Source: a virus. Taken from it: a DNA stretch of 64,000 nt. Positions 7,660 to 13,906 of the stretch are shown here, one piece after another; position 1 is the stretch's first letter; each line of letters starts with the position of its first letter. The stretch is from positions 29,818-93,817 of IMG/VR virus record IMGVR_UViG_3300035670_000097; one strand, 5' to 3'. The translations under genes and the position numbers were made by a program. The notes beneath the pieces are model-generated. The model was not told where the DNA came from, searched no databases, and worked only from the letters and a program-made list of their open reading frames with translations.

Positions 7660-7697
7660 AAGTCTGTTGTGTCTACCGATTCCACCATACCCGCGTA

Positions 7698-7853
7698 TCA
7701 ATCATACCAATGGCGAAGCACTCCCGCCATAATTACAAAGTTTGTAAGCAGAGTGACTATTACTATCACTGTACGAATCAAAGCTATAGTGTTTGCTTCT
7801 TTGTCCGTACTGCCGCTTTTTTCGCCTAGAGCTTTTGCCCAAAGTCTCCACAT
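7698..7853 (-). CDS. small membrane protein between tRNA genes (51 aa)
   Basis: Start MWRLWAKALG chosen just after tRNA-Thr. One hydrophobic helix (IALIRTVIVIVTLLTNFVIM). The only Shine-Dalgarno-like sequence, GGGAG, is formed by the tRNA-Thr acceptor 3' end. Could be spurious. Confidence 0.4.
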   Translation of the reverse strand: MWRLWAKALGEKSGSTDKEANTIALIRTVIVIVTLLTNFVIMAGVLRHWYD

Positions 7854-7856
7854 ATT

Positions 7857-7932
7857 TGGTGCTCCCAGAGAGAATCGAACTCCCAACCTACTGATTACAA
7901 ATCAGTTGCTCTACCTGTTGAGCTATGGAAGC
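7857..7932 (-). tRNA. tRNA-Thr (UGU)
   Basis: Minus-strand cloverleaf: acceptor GCTTCCA/TGGGAGC, anticodon stem ACTGA/TCAGT around TTTGTAA, and encoded CCA. It is first in the tRNA cluster, downstream of the promoter at 7970. Confidence 0.93.
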
Positions 7933-7969
7933 CAAAAATTGCCGAATGCTCTTTTCAAATTTGAAATAT

Positions 7970-7998
7970 AGTATACTTAAAAAAACTAAAAAAGTCAA
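7970..7998 (-). promoter_or_regulatory. promoter of the tRNA cluster
   Basis: Minus strand TTGACT, 17-nt spacer, TATACT, about 38 nt upstream of tRNA-Thr. Confidence 0.75.
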
Positions 7999-8006
7999 CA
8001 TATATT

Positions 8007-8288
8007 TTAGGATATCTTTTTATTTTTGTAAGGGTTATCTTGATAGAAGGTTTTTTGAATCATCCAATTGCATGGATAGTGAAACACATCTTTTGTTGCA
8101 GTAAAAAGCACTGTTTGATAGTCCAGCTCAAGATAACTGAGCCAGCCTGGTTGAGTTTTTTCAATTTGTTTTTTTGAAAGAACATCCAAAATTTTATATG
8201 GCTCAGAAACTATACATACGTCTACTCCAATAAATTGAAAGTATACTGGATGCCATGTTATGGTAGCAATTGATCCTATTGGGTGCAT
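8007..8288 (-). CDS. hypothetical protein (93 aa)
   Basis: Starts MHPIGSIATITWHPVYFQFI and overlaps the ParB-like gene's 3' end by 13 nt. Aromatic and beta-rich with no recognised motif. Confidence 0.65.
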   Translation of the reverse strand: MHPIGSIATITWHPVYFQFIGVDVCIVSEPYKILDVLSKKQIEKTQPGWLSYLELDYQTVLFTATKDVFHYPCNWMIQKTFYQDNPYKNKKIS

Positions 8289-8680
8289 AATTGATTATGT
8301 ACTATGATTGCCTCTTCTGGCGTGGAAACAACAATCGAATCAATATTTTCATAATTGTTTCGAAATGCAACTGCTAGTCTTTGATTTCCAAATAGACAAA
8401 GATATGGTTTTTTGGAGTCGTAAAGCGATAAGCAGTTTTCATCGACCGACTGCTTACCGTGATTGTAGGCTTCTAAAGTATTTTCTGTAACTATAATTGG
8501 ATGTTTCATTCCATTTACTAGTATATCGTTTTCCAACTCATAAAAGTTTGGTTGAATTAGTCTACTTTCATGAGTAACAAAGTTTGCTATAGAACTTACT
8601 GGTAGATTTACTACATAGTATGTAGTTGTAACTATCTCAAGCAAAGGAGTGGCTCGAGTTATTGTAAAGCTATCTTTCAT
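8276..8680 (-). CDS. ParB/Srx-like domain protein (134 aa)
   Basis: The segment ELENDILVNGMKHPIIVTEN (about 48-67) followed by YLCLFGNQRLAVAFRN resembles the ParB N-terminal/sulfiredoxin fold (L-x-x-S-I-x-x-x-G-x-x-xPIIV ... G-x-x-R-x-x-A). There is no HTH domain, so it is not a full partition protein. Role unknown; it overlaps both neighbours in the lysis-proximal operon. Confidence 0.6.
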   Translation of the reverse strand: MKDSFTITRATPLLEIVTTTYYVVNLPVSSIANFVTHESRLIQPNFYELENDILVNGMKHPIIVTENTLEAYNHGKQSVDENCLSLYDSKKPYLCLFGNQRLAVAFRNNYENIDSIVVSTPEEAIIVHNQLCTQ

Positions 8681-8993
8681 GAATGCTTCGATAGAAGAGT
8701 ATCACGCTCTGCGATTCTTTGATGTATCGCCGCAATTCCTGCACATTGTGAGACAGGTTTTCGTAGCCTTTTGGCGTAATCGCAAAAAACGGTTCATTTC
8801 CTGCTTTTGCTAAAAACTCGTCTAAATTTTTTTCTGATACGACATAAAATTCTACAGACCGTAATGTAACCGCACTTACGGGCGCGGCATGAATTATTGG
8901 AGTCGGTTCGCAGTAGTTCGGCGCAAGCTCAGGCTTTTGCTGCAAAAGCGAGCATCCGCTTAAAAGTGTTGCACAAATTATAAGTTTTTTCAC
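8670..8993 (-). CDS. o-spanin-like outer-membrane lipoprotein
   Basis: Lipoprotein signal MKKLIICATLLSGC with the lipidated Cys at residue 14, followed by a Pro-rich region. At 107 aa, with its ATG overlapping the i-spanin stop (ATGA), it fits the Rz1 role of outer-membrane partner in the final lysis step. Confidence 0.75.
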   Translation of the reverse strand: MKKLIICATLLSGCSLLQQKPELAPNYCEPTPIIHAAPVSAVTLRSVEFYVVSEKNLDEFLAKAGNEPFFAITPKGYENLSHNVQELRRYIKESQSVILFYRSIHER

Positions 8994-9403
8994 TTTAAAA
9001 GCTCAGTTTGAAATTGCTGAGTTTCAGCCTCTATAGTGTCAAATACTTGCTGCGTCGCCCGATTCACTCGTATTTGTATCAGATTTGGCTTAGCCGCCGA
9101 TAATTTTGTTAAATCGTGTTTTTGAAATATTTCTTGTGCTTTAGCTGCTTCTTCTCTAATTTTCACCGTGCGAGCATTTAAATTATTGAGCTCTAGTGTT
9201 TGAGTATTAATGCTTTGAGAAATTCGTTCAAGTGAAGTCGAAAGTTGTTGAATTTGATAAGTTCGCACTTGTAGTTGTGCTTGAAGAGTTTTATTTGAAT
9301 TTGAAAGATTATTTACGAAAATATATAAATATGTAAATAATCCTAGAGTACCAAGAATAAAAACGAGGTTAAGAATTCTTTTAAATTCCAATAGAAAGTT
9401 CAT
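8990..9403 (-). CDS. i-spanin-like inner-membrane protein
   Basis: One N-terminal transmembrane segment (LNLVFILGTLGLFTYLYIFV, 11-30) followed by about 70 residues of coiled coil. The C-terminal part with KHDLTKLSAAKP and RVNRATQQVFD is typical of phage Rz-like proteins. Sits between the lysozyme-like gene and the o-spanin candidate. Confidence 0.8.
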   Translation of the reverse strand: MNFLLEFKRILNLVFILGTLGLFTYLYIFVNNLSNSNKTLQAQLQVRTYQIQQLSTSLERISQSINTQTLELNNLNARTVKIREEAAKAQEIFQKHDLTKLSAAKPNLIQIRVNRATQQVFDTIEAETQQFQTELLK

Positions 9404-9881
9404 GAATTATTCTCATTTTGGCAGTTAGTCTTCGAGCTTGTTCGCCATACTGTGCATACCAAAAACTGGACTCCATTTCTTTAGCTACATTTGCCCAGTT
9501 TTTAGTATAAACAGTTGCGATTAATTCTTTCAAAGAAAGGAAATTATCGCGGCCCAGGAAGAACAGCATATTTATTAATACTTCCTGGGCCTCGGCAGGG
9601 ATGGTTTCCCAGTCTGGAAAGATGATTCTGAAGTCAGAAAATGCAATGGCGAGGTCTTCTTCAAACAACTCGCGACTCTGTGCTTCAGTAATTGTATCGC
9701 CTAATTTTAACGAGCGAATAGGTAAAGGATCTTTCTTAGATATTTTATGACCTATTCCTACGGTCAGAAATCCTTCTGTATCGCTGTAAACTCTTAACTT
9801 TTTTCCTGCGTCAATCTCAAGTTGACGAATTAGACGTTTTAAATTTACTTGTCCAGCATTATGTCTAGGAAACCACCCCAT
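9381..9881 (-). CDS. T4-lysozyme-like (GH24) protein lacking the catalytic Glu
   Basis: Strong similarity to T4 lysozyme: LEIDAGKKLRVYSDTEG then TVGIGH near the N-terminus, then a FEEDLAIAF-like segment, INMLFFLG and FWYAQYGEQARRL. The T4 Asp20 and Thr26 equivalents are kept (D34, T40), but the position of catalytic Glu11 is Ala25 (codon GCA). The protein may be inactive, use another acid such as E22, or act structurally. A GTG three nt upstream (9884) is an alternative start. The neighbouring spanins support a lysis role. Confidence 0.85.
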   Translation of the reverse strand: MGWFPRHNAGQVNLKRLIRQLEIDAGKKLRVYSDTEGFLTVGIGHKISKKDPLPIRSLKLGDTITEAQSRELFEEDLAIAFSDFRIIFPDWETIPAEAQEVLINMLFFLGRDNFLSLKELIATVYTKNWANVAKEMESSFWYAQYGEQARRLTAKMRIIHELSIGI

Positions 9882-9889
9882 CACTTATA

Positions 9890-9994
9890 TCAGCCGAAAG
9901 GAAGCCCAGATGCTAATTCAAAAGCACCTACGCCTACCATCAACCCAAGAAGGGTAATACCGGCTTTTTCAAAAATGTTGGAAATCGTGTTCAT
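9890..9994 (-). CDS. tiny membrane protein (34 aa)
   Basis: MNTISNIFEKAGITLLGLMV continues as one hydrophobic helix. The ATG overlaps the Hsp20 stop as ATGA. Its position in the lysis cluster makes a holin or antiholin role possible but unproven. Confidence 0.6.
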   Translation of the reverse strand: MNTISNIFEKAGITLLGLMVGVGAFELASGLPFG

Positions 9995-10377
9995 GATTGT
10001 ATCTCAATATAATTGGCGGGGTTAACTGCCCGAGGCTTGAAAGTAATCTTTAATAGCCCGTCTTTAAACGTAGCGTCTGTCACTTCAAGATTTTTTGGTA
10101 CAAAAAAACTGCGCCGGAATGCTTTTCCACTTATACCCTTATGAATATAAGTTTCTGAGCTTAAACTTTTCTCTCCTTCTACAAGCAGAATACCGTTGTC
10201 AAAATGAATCTTCACTTGTTCTTTTGACCAACCTGGAAGAGCCAAATCTACTCTATAGTTCTGATCTTCAAGCTTTACGATATTAAACCGAGGAAATGCG
10301 TCTACGTTCAGATCGCCAAAAAAGTCTGTAAAAAGCTTATCGCCACCCACAAAGAAGTGGTCAAGTAGTTTAGTCAT
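9991..10377 (-). CDS. small heat-shock protein, Hsp20/alpha-crystallin family
   Basis: 128 aa with a central alpha-crystallin domain (about 35-120): YRVDLALPGWSKEQVKIHFDNGILLVEGEK and the closing DGLLKITFKP. ATP-independent holdase chaperones of this family occur in several T4-like and marine phages. It is co-transcribed with the tiny membrane protein and the lysozyme-like gene. Confidence 0.9.
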   Translation of the reverse strand: MTKLLDHFFVGGDKLFTDFFGDLNVDAFPRFNIVKLEDQNYRVDLALPGWSKEQVKIHFDNGILLVEGEKSLSSETYIHKGISGKAFRRSFFVPKNLEVTDATFKDGLLKITFKPRAVNPANYIEIQS

Positions 10378-10423
10378 AATTTATCTCCTAAAAAATAAAC
10401 CCGCCCCTTGACGGAAGCGCCAT

Positions 10424-10455
10424 AAAAAAGCTCACAGTAATACTGTGAGCTTTTT
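10424..10455 (-). terminator. bidirectional intrinsic terminator
   Basis: AAGCTCACAGTA/TACTGTGAGCTT stem of 12 bp flanked by A and T runs on both sides, downstream of the holin candidate. Confidence 0.9.
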
Positions 10456-10465
10456 CAAACAAAAC

Positions 10466-10657
10466 CTATTTTTCGCTAATCGGAGTTTTTGTTACTGCTC
10501 GGAGCGCAACAATCAATCCACCAAGAATGCTGCCGACTACAGTTACTTGTTCCGGAGTCAATCCCGACTCGCTAACTGTTTGCTGAGCCCAGGAAAGAAC
10601 TACAGTAACTAAACCCAGCCATACAGTTTTCGATTTGAAATAATTAACAAAATTCAT
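10466..10657 (-). CDS. holin-like small membrane protein (63 aa)
   Basis: Starts MNFVNYFKSKTVWLGLVTVV, then LTPEQVTVVGSILGGLIVALRAVTKTP: two hydrophobic segments with a polar tail. This is close to a common phage holin-like type (KSKTVW-x-G ... LR-x-V-T-x-x-P). AGGAG precedes the start and a terminator follows. Confidence 0.65.
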   Translation of the reverse strand: MNFVNYFKSKTVWLGLVTVVLSWAQQTVSESGLTPEQVTVVGSILGGLIVALRAVTKTPISEK

Positions 10658-10718
10658 ACTTTTCTCCTAATTGAATTCCTAGAATTCAATCTGCTCTTAA
10701 AAGAGCTAAGGAACGCAG

Positions 10719-10850
10719 CTAGAGAATTCTAGCCACATTATCGAACCCATCCTCTTCCTCGTCTTTATCCCACCAGTCCGAACTTTCTCGAGTGGAATAA
10801 ATATCGTTAACACCAGCAAACAAAAGTATAATAACTAAAAATAAATTCAC
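10719..10850 (-). CDS. small exported or membrane protein (43 aa, GTG start)
   Basis: GTG start with AGGA eight nt upstream. A hydrophobic N-terminus (NLFLVIILLFAGV) is followed by an acidic tail (WWDKDEEEDGFD). Function unknown. Confidence 0.45.
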   Translation of the reverse strand: MNLFLVIILLFAGVNDIYSTRESSDWWDKDEEEDGFDNVARIL

Positions 10851-10867
10851 TATTGTTTTCCTAATTA

Positions 10868-11216
10868 GTGGGAGTTTTTCTGTTGCGAGGAGGTTCCTTT
10901 GGGGAACACAAAACTCCCGAAACCCCGAGAAATCATGCTGCTACAGCATATTCCTCATTATAAAAGTCATCGTTTGCTTTTATATTTATTTGCTTCTTCG
11001 ACCGGGAAGTCCCAATCCTAACGGCTTTCGCATTGCCGGATCGTCCGCGTCTTTTTCCTGCTCTGTCGAAACCAGAACACCCCCATCAAAGTATACTCTG
11101 TCGCCGTTTTTGCTACGCTGGTAACGACCAAGACCTCAAAGAATATACTTTGGTGGAGGTGGGCGGAGTCGAACCGCCTTCCAAAACAGTTCCAATCAAC
11201 ATCATACGATCATAAT
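10868..11216 (-). ncRNA. ssrA: circularly permuted (two-piece) tmRNA
   Basis: Order on the minus strand is acceptor piece, intervening loop, coding piece. The acceptor piece ends at 11151 with T-arm GGCGG-TTCGACT-CCGCC and CACCTCC-A-CCA. The coding piece starts at 11084 with GGGGGTGTTCTGGTTTCGAC, the tmRNA 5' signature; GGGGGTG pairs with CACCTCC over 7 bp. The intervening 66 nt are bounded by CAAAGTATA/TATACTTTG, extending the acceptor stem. A 14-residue tag ORF (10933-10977) and a pseudoknot-like hairpin GGGAG/CTCCC (10870-10918) follow. The acceptor 5' and coding 3' ends are approximate. Confidence 0.88.
10933..10977 (-). other. tmRNA proteolysis-tag reading frame
   Basis: Encodes ANDDFYNEEYAVAA and a TGA stop, starting at resume codon GCA in the A-rich context TATAAAA. 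The ends AND- and -AVAA match known tags, especially the alphaproteobacterial type. Confidence 0.9.
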
Positions 11217-11283
11217 TGCTCAGTTTGGATTCGAACCTTGTCCGTGTATTGTCTACCCGCACGTCCCACCGTACTGACCGAGC
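11217..11283 (-). other. tRNA-like sequence, degenerate
   Basis: Acceptor-like GCTCGGT/ACTGAGC can pair, and GGTTCGAATCC resembles a T-loop, but the T-stem has mismatches, no good anticodon stem forms and no CCA is encoded. It may be a decayed tRNA or part of the tmRNA precursor. Confidence 0.35.
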
Positions 11284-11311
11284 AAATTTATTTATTTACT
11301 TTACAGTGAGT

Positions 11312-11340
11312 ATTATAGTAAATCTTGAGCTAAAGGTCAA
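11312..11340 (-). promoter_or_regulatory. promoter of the tmRNA locus
   Basis: Minus strand TTGACC, 17-nt spacer, TATAAT, upstream of the tRNA-like element and the tmRNA. Confidence 0.75.
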
Positions 11341-11597
11341 GAATTATTTTTGGGGAGGCTAGCGTTTTTATGACTATAAAACTCCTCTAAGTGCTCTTTG
11401 AAAGTGTTATAAGTTTTGTCAAACTTATAGCTATAGAGAGTTACAAGCGAGAGCATAAAATTGTCGATTTTATCCGTAAACTCAGCCGACAGCCCAGCAA
11501 ATTCTTCGCTATCCAAAACTTCTCGAAAAAGTTTCAGATCGTCAATAATTTGCCAGACTTCCATAAGCTGTTGTTCAAGATCAAATTGTTTGCTCAT
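11337..11597 (-). CDS. conserved phage protein, QFDLEQQ family (86 aa)
   Basis: Begins MSKQFDLEQQLMEVWQIIDD, the conserved start of a recurrent small phage protein. A second copy lies at 12272-12721, so this is a local paralogue pair. Mostly helical; function unknown. Confidence 0.75.
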   Translation of the reverse strand: MSKQFDLEQQLMEVWQIIDDLKLFREVLDSEEFAGLSAEFTDKIDNFMLSLVTLYSYKFDKTYNTFKEHLEEFYSHKNASLPKNNS

Positions 11598-11612
11598 TTT
11601 ACTTTCGCCTAT

Positions 11613-11786
11613 TTAAGATTGCTGAAGATGCTCTAGCGTATGTTGAATTACAAGTTGAGTGTAGCGCTGTAGTTCTTCGTCATAGCTACAAGACCAGTCA
11701 ATTCTTTCATTGTTTTGGTTCCACTCTTCAGCTTCCCAAAAAGCAAAACCTGCTTGACGAGCTAAAAACCAAAAAATTTCGTTCAC
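11613..11786 (-). CDS. small phage protein, LAxQAGF family (57 aa, GTG start)
   Basis: The GTG overlaps the upstream stop as GTGA. It reads (M)NEIFWFLARQAGF, then EELQRYTQLVIQ, matching a common phage pattern (ELAEQAG ... ELERFAELI). Related to the gene at 14815. Function unknown. Confidence 0.65.
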   Translation of the reverse strand: MNEIFWFLARQAGFAFWEAEEWNQNNERIDWSCSYDEELQRYTQLVIQHTLEHLQQS

Positions 11787-11989
11787 AGTCCAGCACCCTC
11801 TTTCAGCATTGCATCAGCAAAAGCATAAGCATCTTTTGCATACGTGCTAAATCCGCCCGCTCGCTCAGAGTCGGCAAGCATTCCAGCGAGGGCCTGCCCC
11901 GCGAAGTAGTCACGCAGGGACATGCCCGGACAAAAGTTTTTCAAGTCTCTATGGGTCGGGAATGCCGTCCCACCATCATTCTTCATCAT
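11783..11989 (-). CDS. conserved phage protein, GMSLRDYFAGQAL family (68 aa)
   Basis: Carries GGTAFP, then GMSLRDYFAGQALAGMLA and AYAFADAML, a very common phage and prophage small-protein signature of unknown function. Driven by the promoter at 12020-12048. Confidence 0.8.
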   Translation of the reverse strand: MMKNDGGTAFPTHRDLKNFCPGMSLRDYFAGQALAGMLADSERAGGFSTYAKDAYAFADAMLKEGAGL

Positions 11990-12019
11990 TTTCTATTTCT
12001 CTTTTCGATTTCAGAAACT

Positions 12020-12048
12020 ATTATGACACGCCTCGACCAAAGAGTCAA
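12020..12048 (-). promoter_or_regulatory. promoter, leftward
   Basis: Minus strand TTGACT, 17-nt spacer, CATAAT, upstream of the 11989 start. Confidence 0.7.
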
Positions 12049-12056
12049 CAACTGTT

Positions 12057-12269
12057 TTATGTCTGGCCATAATAGTCCAAGATGCGGAGAATTGCACGAA
12101 TAGTTTTTCTAATCTTTTTTAGATCGGTCTCAAGATCAGAAGAAAATACTCCTGCCGGAATATTGCCGTTTTTTCGAGATTCATACTCTATTTGTAAGTT
12201 AGTTAAATTTTGGTGTAAATCTTGGGTAACAATCTCACAAACCATAGGATACGGAAGTTCTATTTGCAT
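12057..12269 (-). CDS. hypothetical protein (70 aa)
   Basis: Start at 12269 (MQIELPYPMVCEIVTQDLHQ) chosen for its GGGAG Shine-Dalgarno. It lies three nt after the upstream stop. Helical C-terminus; function unknown. Confidence 0.65.
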   Translation of the reverse strand: MQIELPYPMVCEIVTQDLHQNLTNLQIEYESRKNGNIPAGVFSSDLETDLKKIRKTIRAILRILDYYGQT

Positions 12270-12271
12270 TT

Positions 12272-12721
12272 TTAAATCTCCCAATCAGGCGGACTAGAGC
12301 GATTCTTCAAAAATTCTCGTATCTCTTTGGCATAATGTTTAGCAACGGTTTCTGAAACCCCAGCATACTCAAAACGCTCTGCATAAGACTCCAACATTTC
12401 TTCCGGCGTAAGCGGATAAGTTTCAGGCTTATTGATCCCCCTCATTGACTCTATACGGTCTGCTAAAGGTGTTAACGTTTCTCTGGGAGAAATGTCGGCA
12501 AGCTCGTATGGTTCAATCTTGCCAATCTCTTTCAGCATTTTCTCAAAAGTTTGAAATAGCTGATCAAACTTTAGATGATACAGCTTACTGATCCCCATCA
12601 ATATGGTCGGGACTTCATCAGAGTCCTCGAACAAAGTATCAGAACTGTAGATCGACTTAAGATCGTCTACTATTCCCCAGCAGTCCATAATTTGTTGTTC
12701 TAGATCAAATTGAGTTGACAT
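12272..12721 (-). CDS. conserved phage protein, QFDLEQQ family, long form (149 aa)
   Basis: Begins MSTQFDLEQQIMDCWGIVDD after an AAAGGA Shine-Dalgarno, paralogous over the first 50 residues to the gene at 11337. It is extended by a helical C-terminal half ending VAKHYAKEIREFLKNR. Function unknown. Confidence 0.75.
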   Translation of the reverse strand: MSTQFDLEQQIMDCWGIVDDLKSIYSSDTLFEDSDEVPTILMGISKLYHLKFDQLFQTFEKMLKEIGKIEPYELADISPRETLTPLADRIESMRGINKPETYPLTPEEMLESYAERFEYAGVSETVAKHYAKEIREFLKNRSSPPDWEI

Positions 12722-12738
12722 AGGTTTTCCTTTCAAAA

Positions 12739-12933
12739 CTATTCTCTTGTAATCTTCTGGCTAAGTATTTTAATAGATCCTTGTATACGATCAAATCTAT
12801 TAATCCTCATGCTCTTAAAAGAAGCTCCAACTACTCTAAGACCATAACGCTCGGCTCTCACTAGCTTTTCTGCGGCCATCCTCGTTGGAGCTTCTACTTC
12901 TATCTCTGCTTTTAAGATATACTTATATTTCAT
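12739..12933 (-). CDS. small basic protein (64 aa)
   Basis: Start MKYKYILKAEIEVEAPTRMA chosen for its GGAG Shine-Dalgarno. Beta-alpha pattern with a basic C-terminus. The longer frame overlaps the next gene. Function unknown. Confidence 0.6.
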   Translation of the reverse strand: MKYKYILKAEIEVEAPTRMAAEKLVRAERYGLRVVGASFKSMRINRFDRIQGSIKILSQKITRE

Positions 12934-12949
12934 CTCAGAGACTCCAGTT

Positions 12950-13423
12950 TTAATCCCAAAGATGTGAGTAATACTTTCCAAAAAGTCTAAAGCCATTTTG
13001 TATGCGATCACAATAGTCGTAATATTCTTTTGGGAGAGTAAACTCTCGTGTTTTAACTCGAAAAGATTCTTCGTCCTCTGCTTCTACCTCGGGAAAGAAC
13101 TGATCTTCCCAGCTTTCGTCAATTTTATTATCAAACGCAAAGATCATCTCATCCAGTATCCAGTCCCACCGATCAAAATGAAATTCATCGATTTCCCATA
13201 CATCTTCTTTGGGGGAAGCCGAAGTAGATCGTAGGTGCTCTGGTACATCTTCGTCATCGGTATTCGGAGCACCGTGCTTAGTTGTCTTTAGCTGTTTCAG
13301 CATAGGAGAAATTATCAGCGCAAGAGTATGCTCCATATTGTAGGTATCCCACTTATCTATGCGAATCTCTATACTTCTTTCCTCGTCGTAACTGTCGGGG
13401 TAAGGACCAATATTTACATACAT
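12950..13423 (-). CDS. conserved phage protein, KWDTYxMEHTLALII family (157 aa)
   Basis: A widely distributed phage protein: IGPY near the N-terminus, WDTYNMEHTLALIISPMLKQ, KHGAP and DDEDVPEHLRS, then RWDWILDEMIFAFDNK. Acidic and Trp-rich; function unknown. Has its own promoter and a hairpin in its leader. Confidence 0.85.
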   Translation of the reverse strand: MYVNIGPYPDSYDEERSIEIRIDKWDTYNMEHTLALIISPMLKQLKTTKHGAPNTDDEDVPEHLRSTSASPKEDVWEIDEFHFDRWDWILDEMIFAFDNKIDESWEDQFFPEVEAEDEESFRVKTREFTLPKEYYDYCDRIQNGFRLFGKYYSHLWD

Positions 13424-13440
13424 AAGTAGCTCCTAGAGTT

Positions 13441-13474
13441 AGGCTTCGCTACCCGGCGGCGAATAGCGAAGCCT
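13441..13474 (-). promoter_or_regulatory. leader hairpin upstream of the 12950-13423 gene
   Basis: An 11-bp stem AGGCTTCGCTA/TAGCGAAGCCT lies between the promoter at 13511 and the start codon. On the transcribed strand it is not followed by a U run, so it looks like a stabilising or regulatory leader structure rather than a terminator. Confidence 0.5.
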
Positions 13475-13510
13475 TTTGAATTGTTCAATGACTCTCTAAC
13501 TTTCGGATAT

Positions 13511-13539
13511 ATAATACCGAAAACGAGCTATCAAGTCAA
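13511..13539 (-). promoter_or_regulatory. promoter, leftward
   Basis: Minus strand TTGACT, 17-nt spacer, TATTAT, upstream of the 12950-13423 gene. Confidence 0.75.
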
Positions 13540-13549
13540 GAACTAAATT

Positions 13550-13897
13550 TTAGAAGTACCGACGAATTTCTGTCTCGACCCGAGAGCCAATTTCACCTTC
13601 GAAGCTGTCAAGCTGAAAGGTTTCTACTTCTCCTCGAATCTCCCAGTTATCCGCGAACGGAATCGAATAGCCAGCCTCCAGAGCAAGCCCATACTCACCG
13701 TCATAAAATGCCGGACCTACTTCGGCATACAGGTACTTTCCCTGAGCGCCAAGGCTTACAGTATTAATCGAGCTATTGTCTACATAGTGTTCGTCAACAA
13801 AACCGACCTCGTTTCGATACTCGCCATAGAAACGAACCTCTGCCAAAGCAGAGCTTGCAACTGCCAGCAGTCCAGCTGCGATAAGATATTTAGTCAT
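13550..13897 (-). CDS. small exported outer-membrane beta-barrel-like protein (115 aa)
   Basis: Signal peptide ending SSALA, then alternating strands (RFYGEYRNEVGF, KYLYAEVGPAFY, YGLALEAGYSIPF, WEIRGEVETFQL) and a C-terminal aromatic (RRYF) as in Bam-inserted outer-membrane proteins. At about 95 mature residues it would form half a typical barrel, so it may be a fragment or oligomer. Phage-encoded outer-membrane proteins often alter the host surface or exclude superinfection; that role is inference. Confidence 0.65.
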   Translation of the reverse strand: MTKYLIAAGLLAVASSALAEVRFYGEYRNEVGFVDEHYVDNSSINTVSLGAQGKYLYAEVGPAFYDGEYGLALEAGYSIPFADNWEIRGEVETFQLDSFEGEIGSRVETEIRRYF

Positions 13898-13906
13898 ACA
13901 TTCTCC

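Larger units (their letters stand above)
6960..7694 (-). tRNA. tRNA-Leu (UAA) interrupted by a group I intron
   Basis: The 5' exon is 7660-7694 and the 3' exon 6960-7010. Joined they give an 86-nt tRNA: acceptor GCGGGTA/TACCCGC, anticodon stem ACAGA/TCTGT around loop CTTAAAA, a Leu-type long variable arm CGCT/AGCG, T-arm GCCGG/CCGGC and encoded CCA. The interruption falls between the first and second anticodon bases, the same place as the cyanobacterial and plastid tRNA-Leu(UAA) intron. Confidence 0.88.

Noticed and set aside
8276-8680. Plasmid-style ParB partition system
   Set aside because: Only the N-terminal ParB/Srx-like domain is visible; there is no HTH domain, ParA or nearby centromere repeats.
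11217-11283. Sixth tRNA gene upstream of the tmRNA
   Set aside because: T-stem mismatches, no anticodon stem and no CCA; kept only as a tRNA-like sequence.
13441-13474. Terminator for the 13550 gene
   Set aside because: On the minus strand the stem is preceded by A residues and followed by AACTC, not a U-run; it lies in the leader of the next gene.
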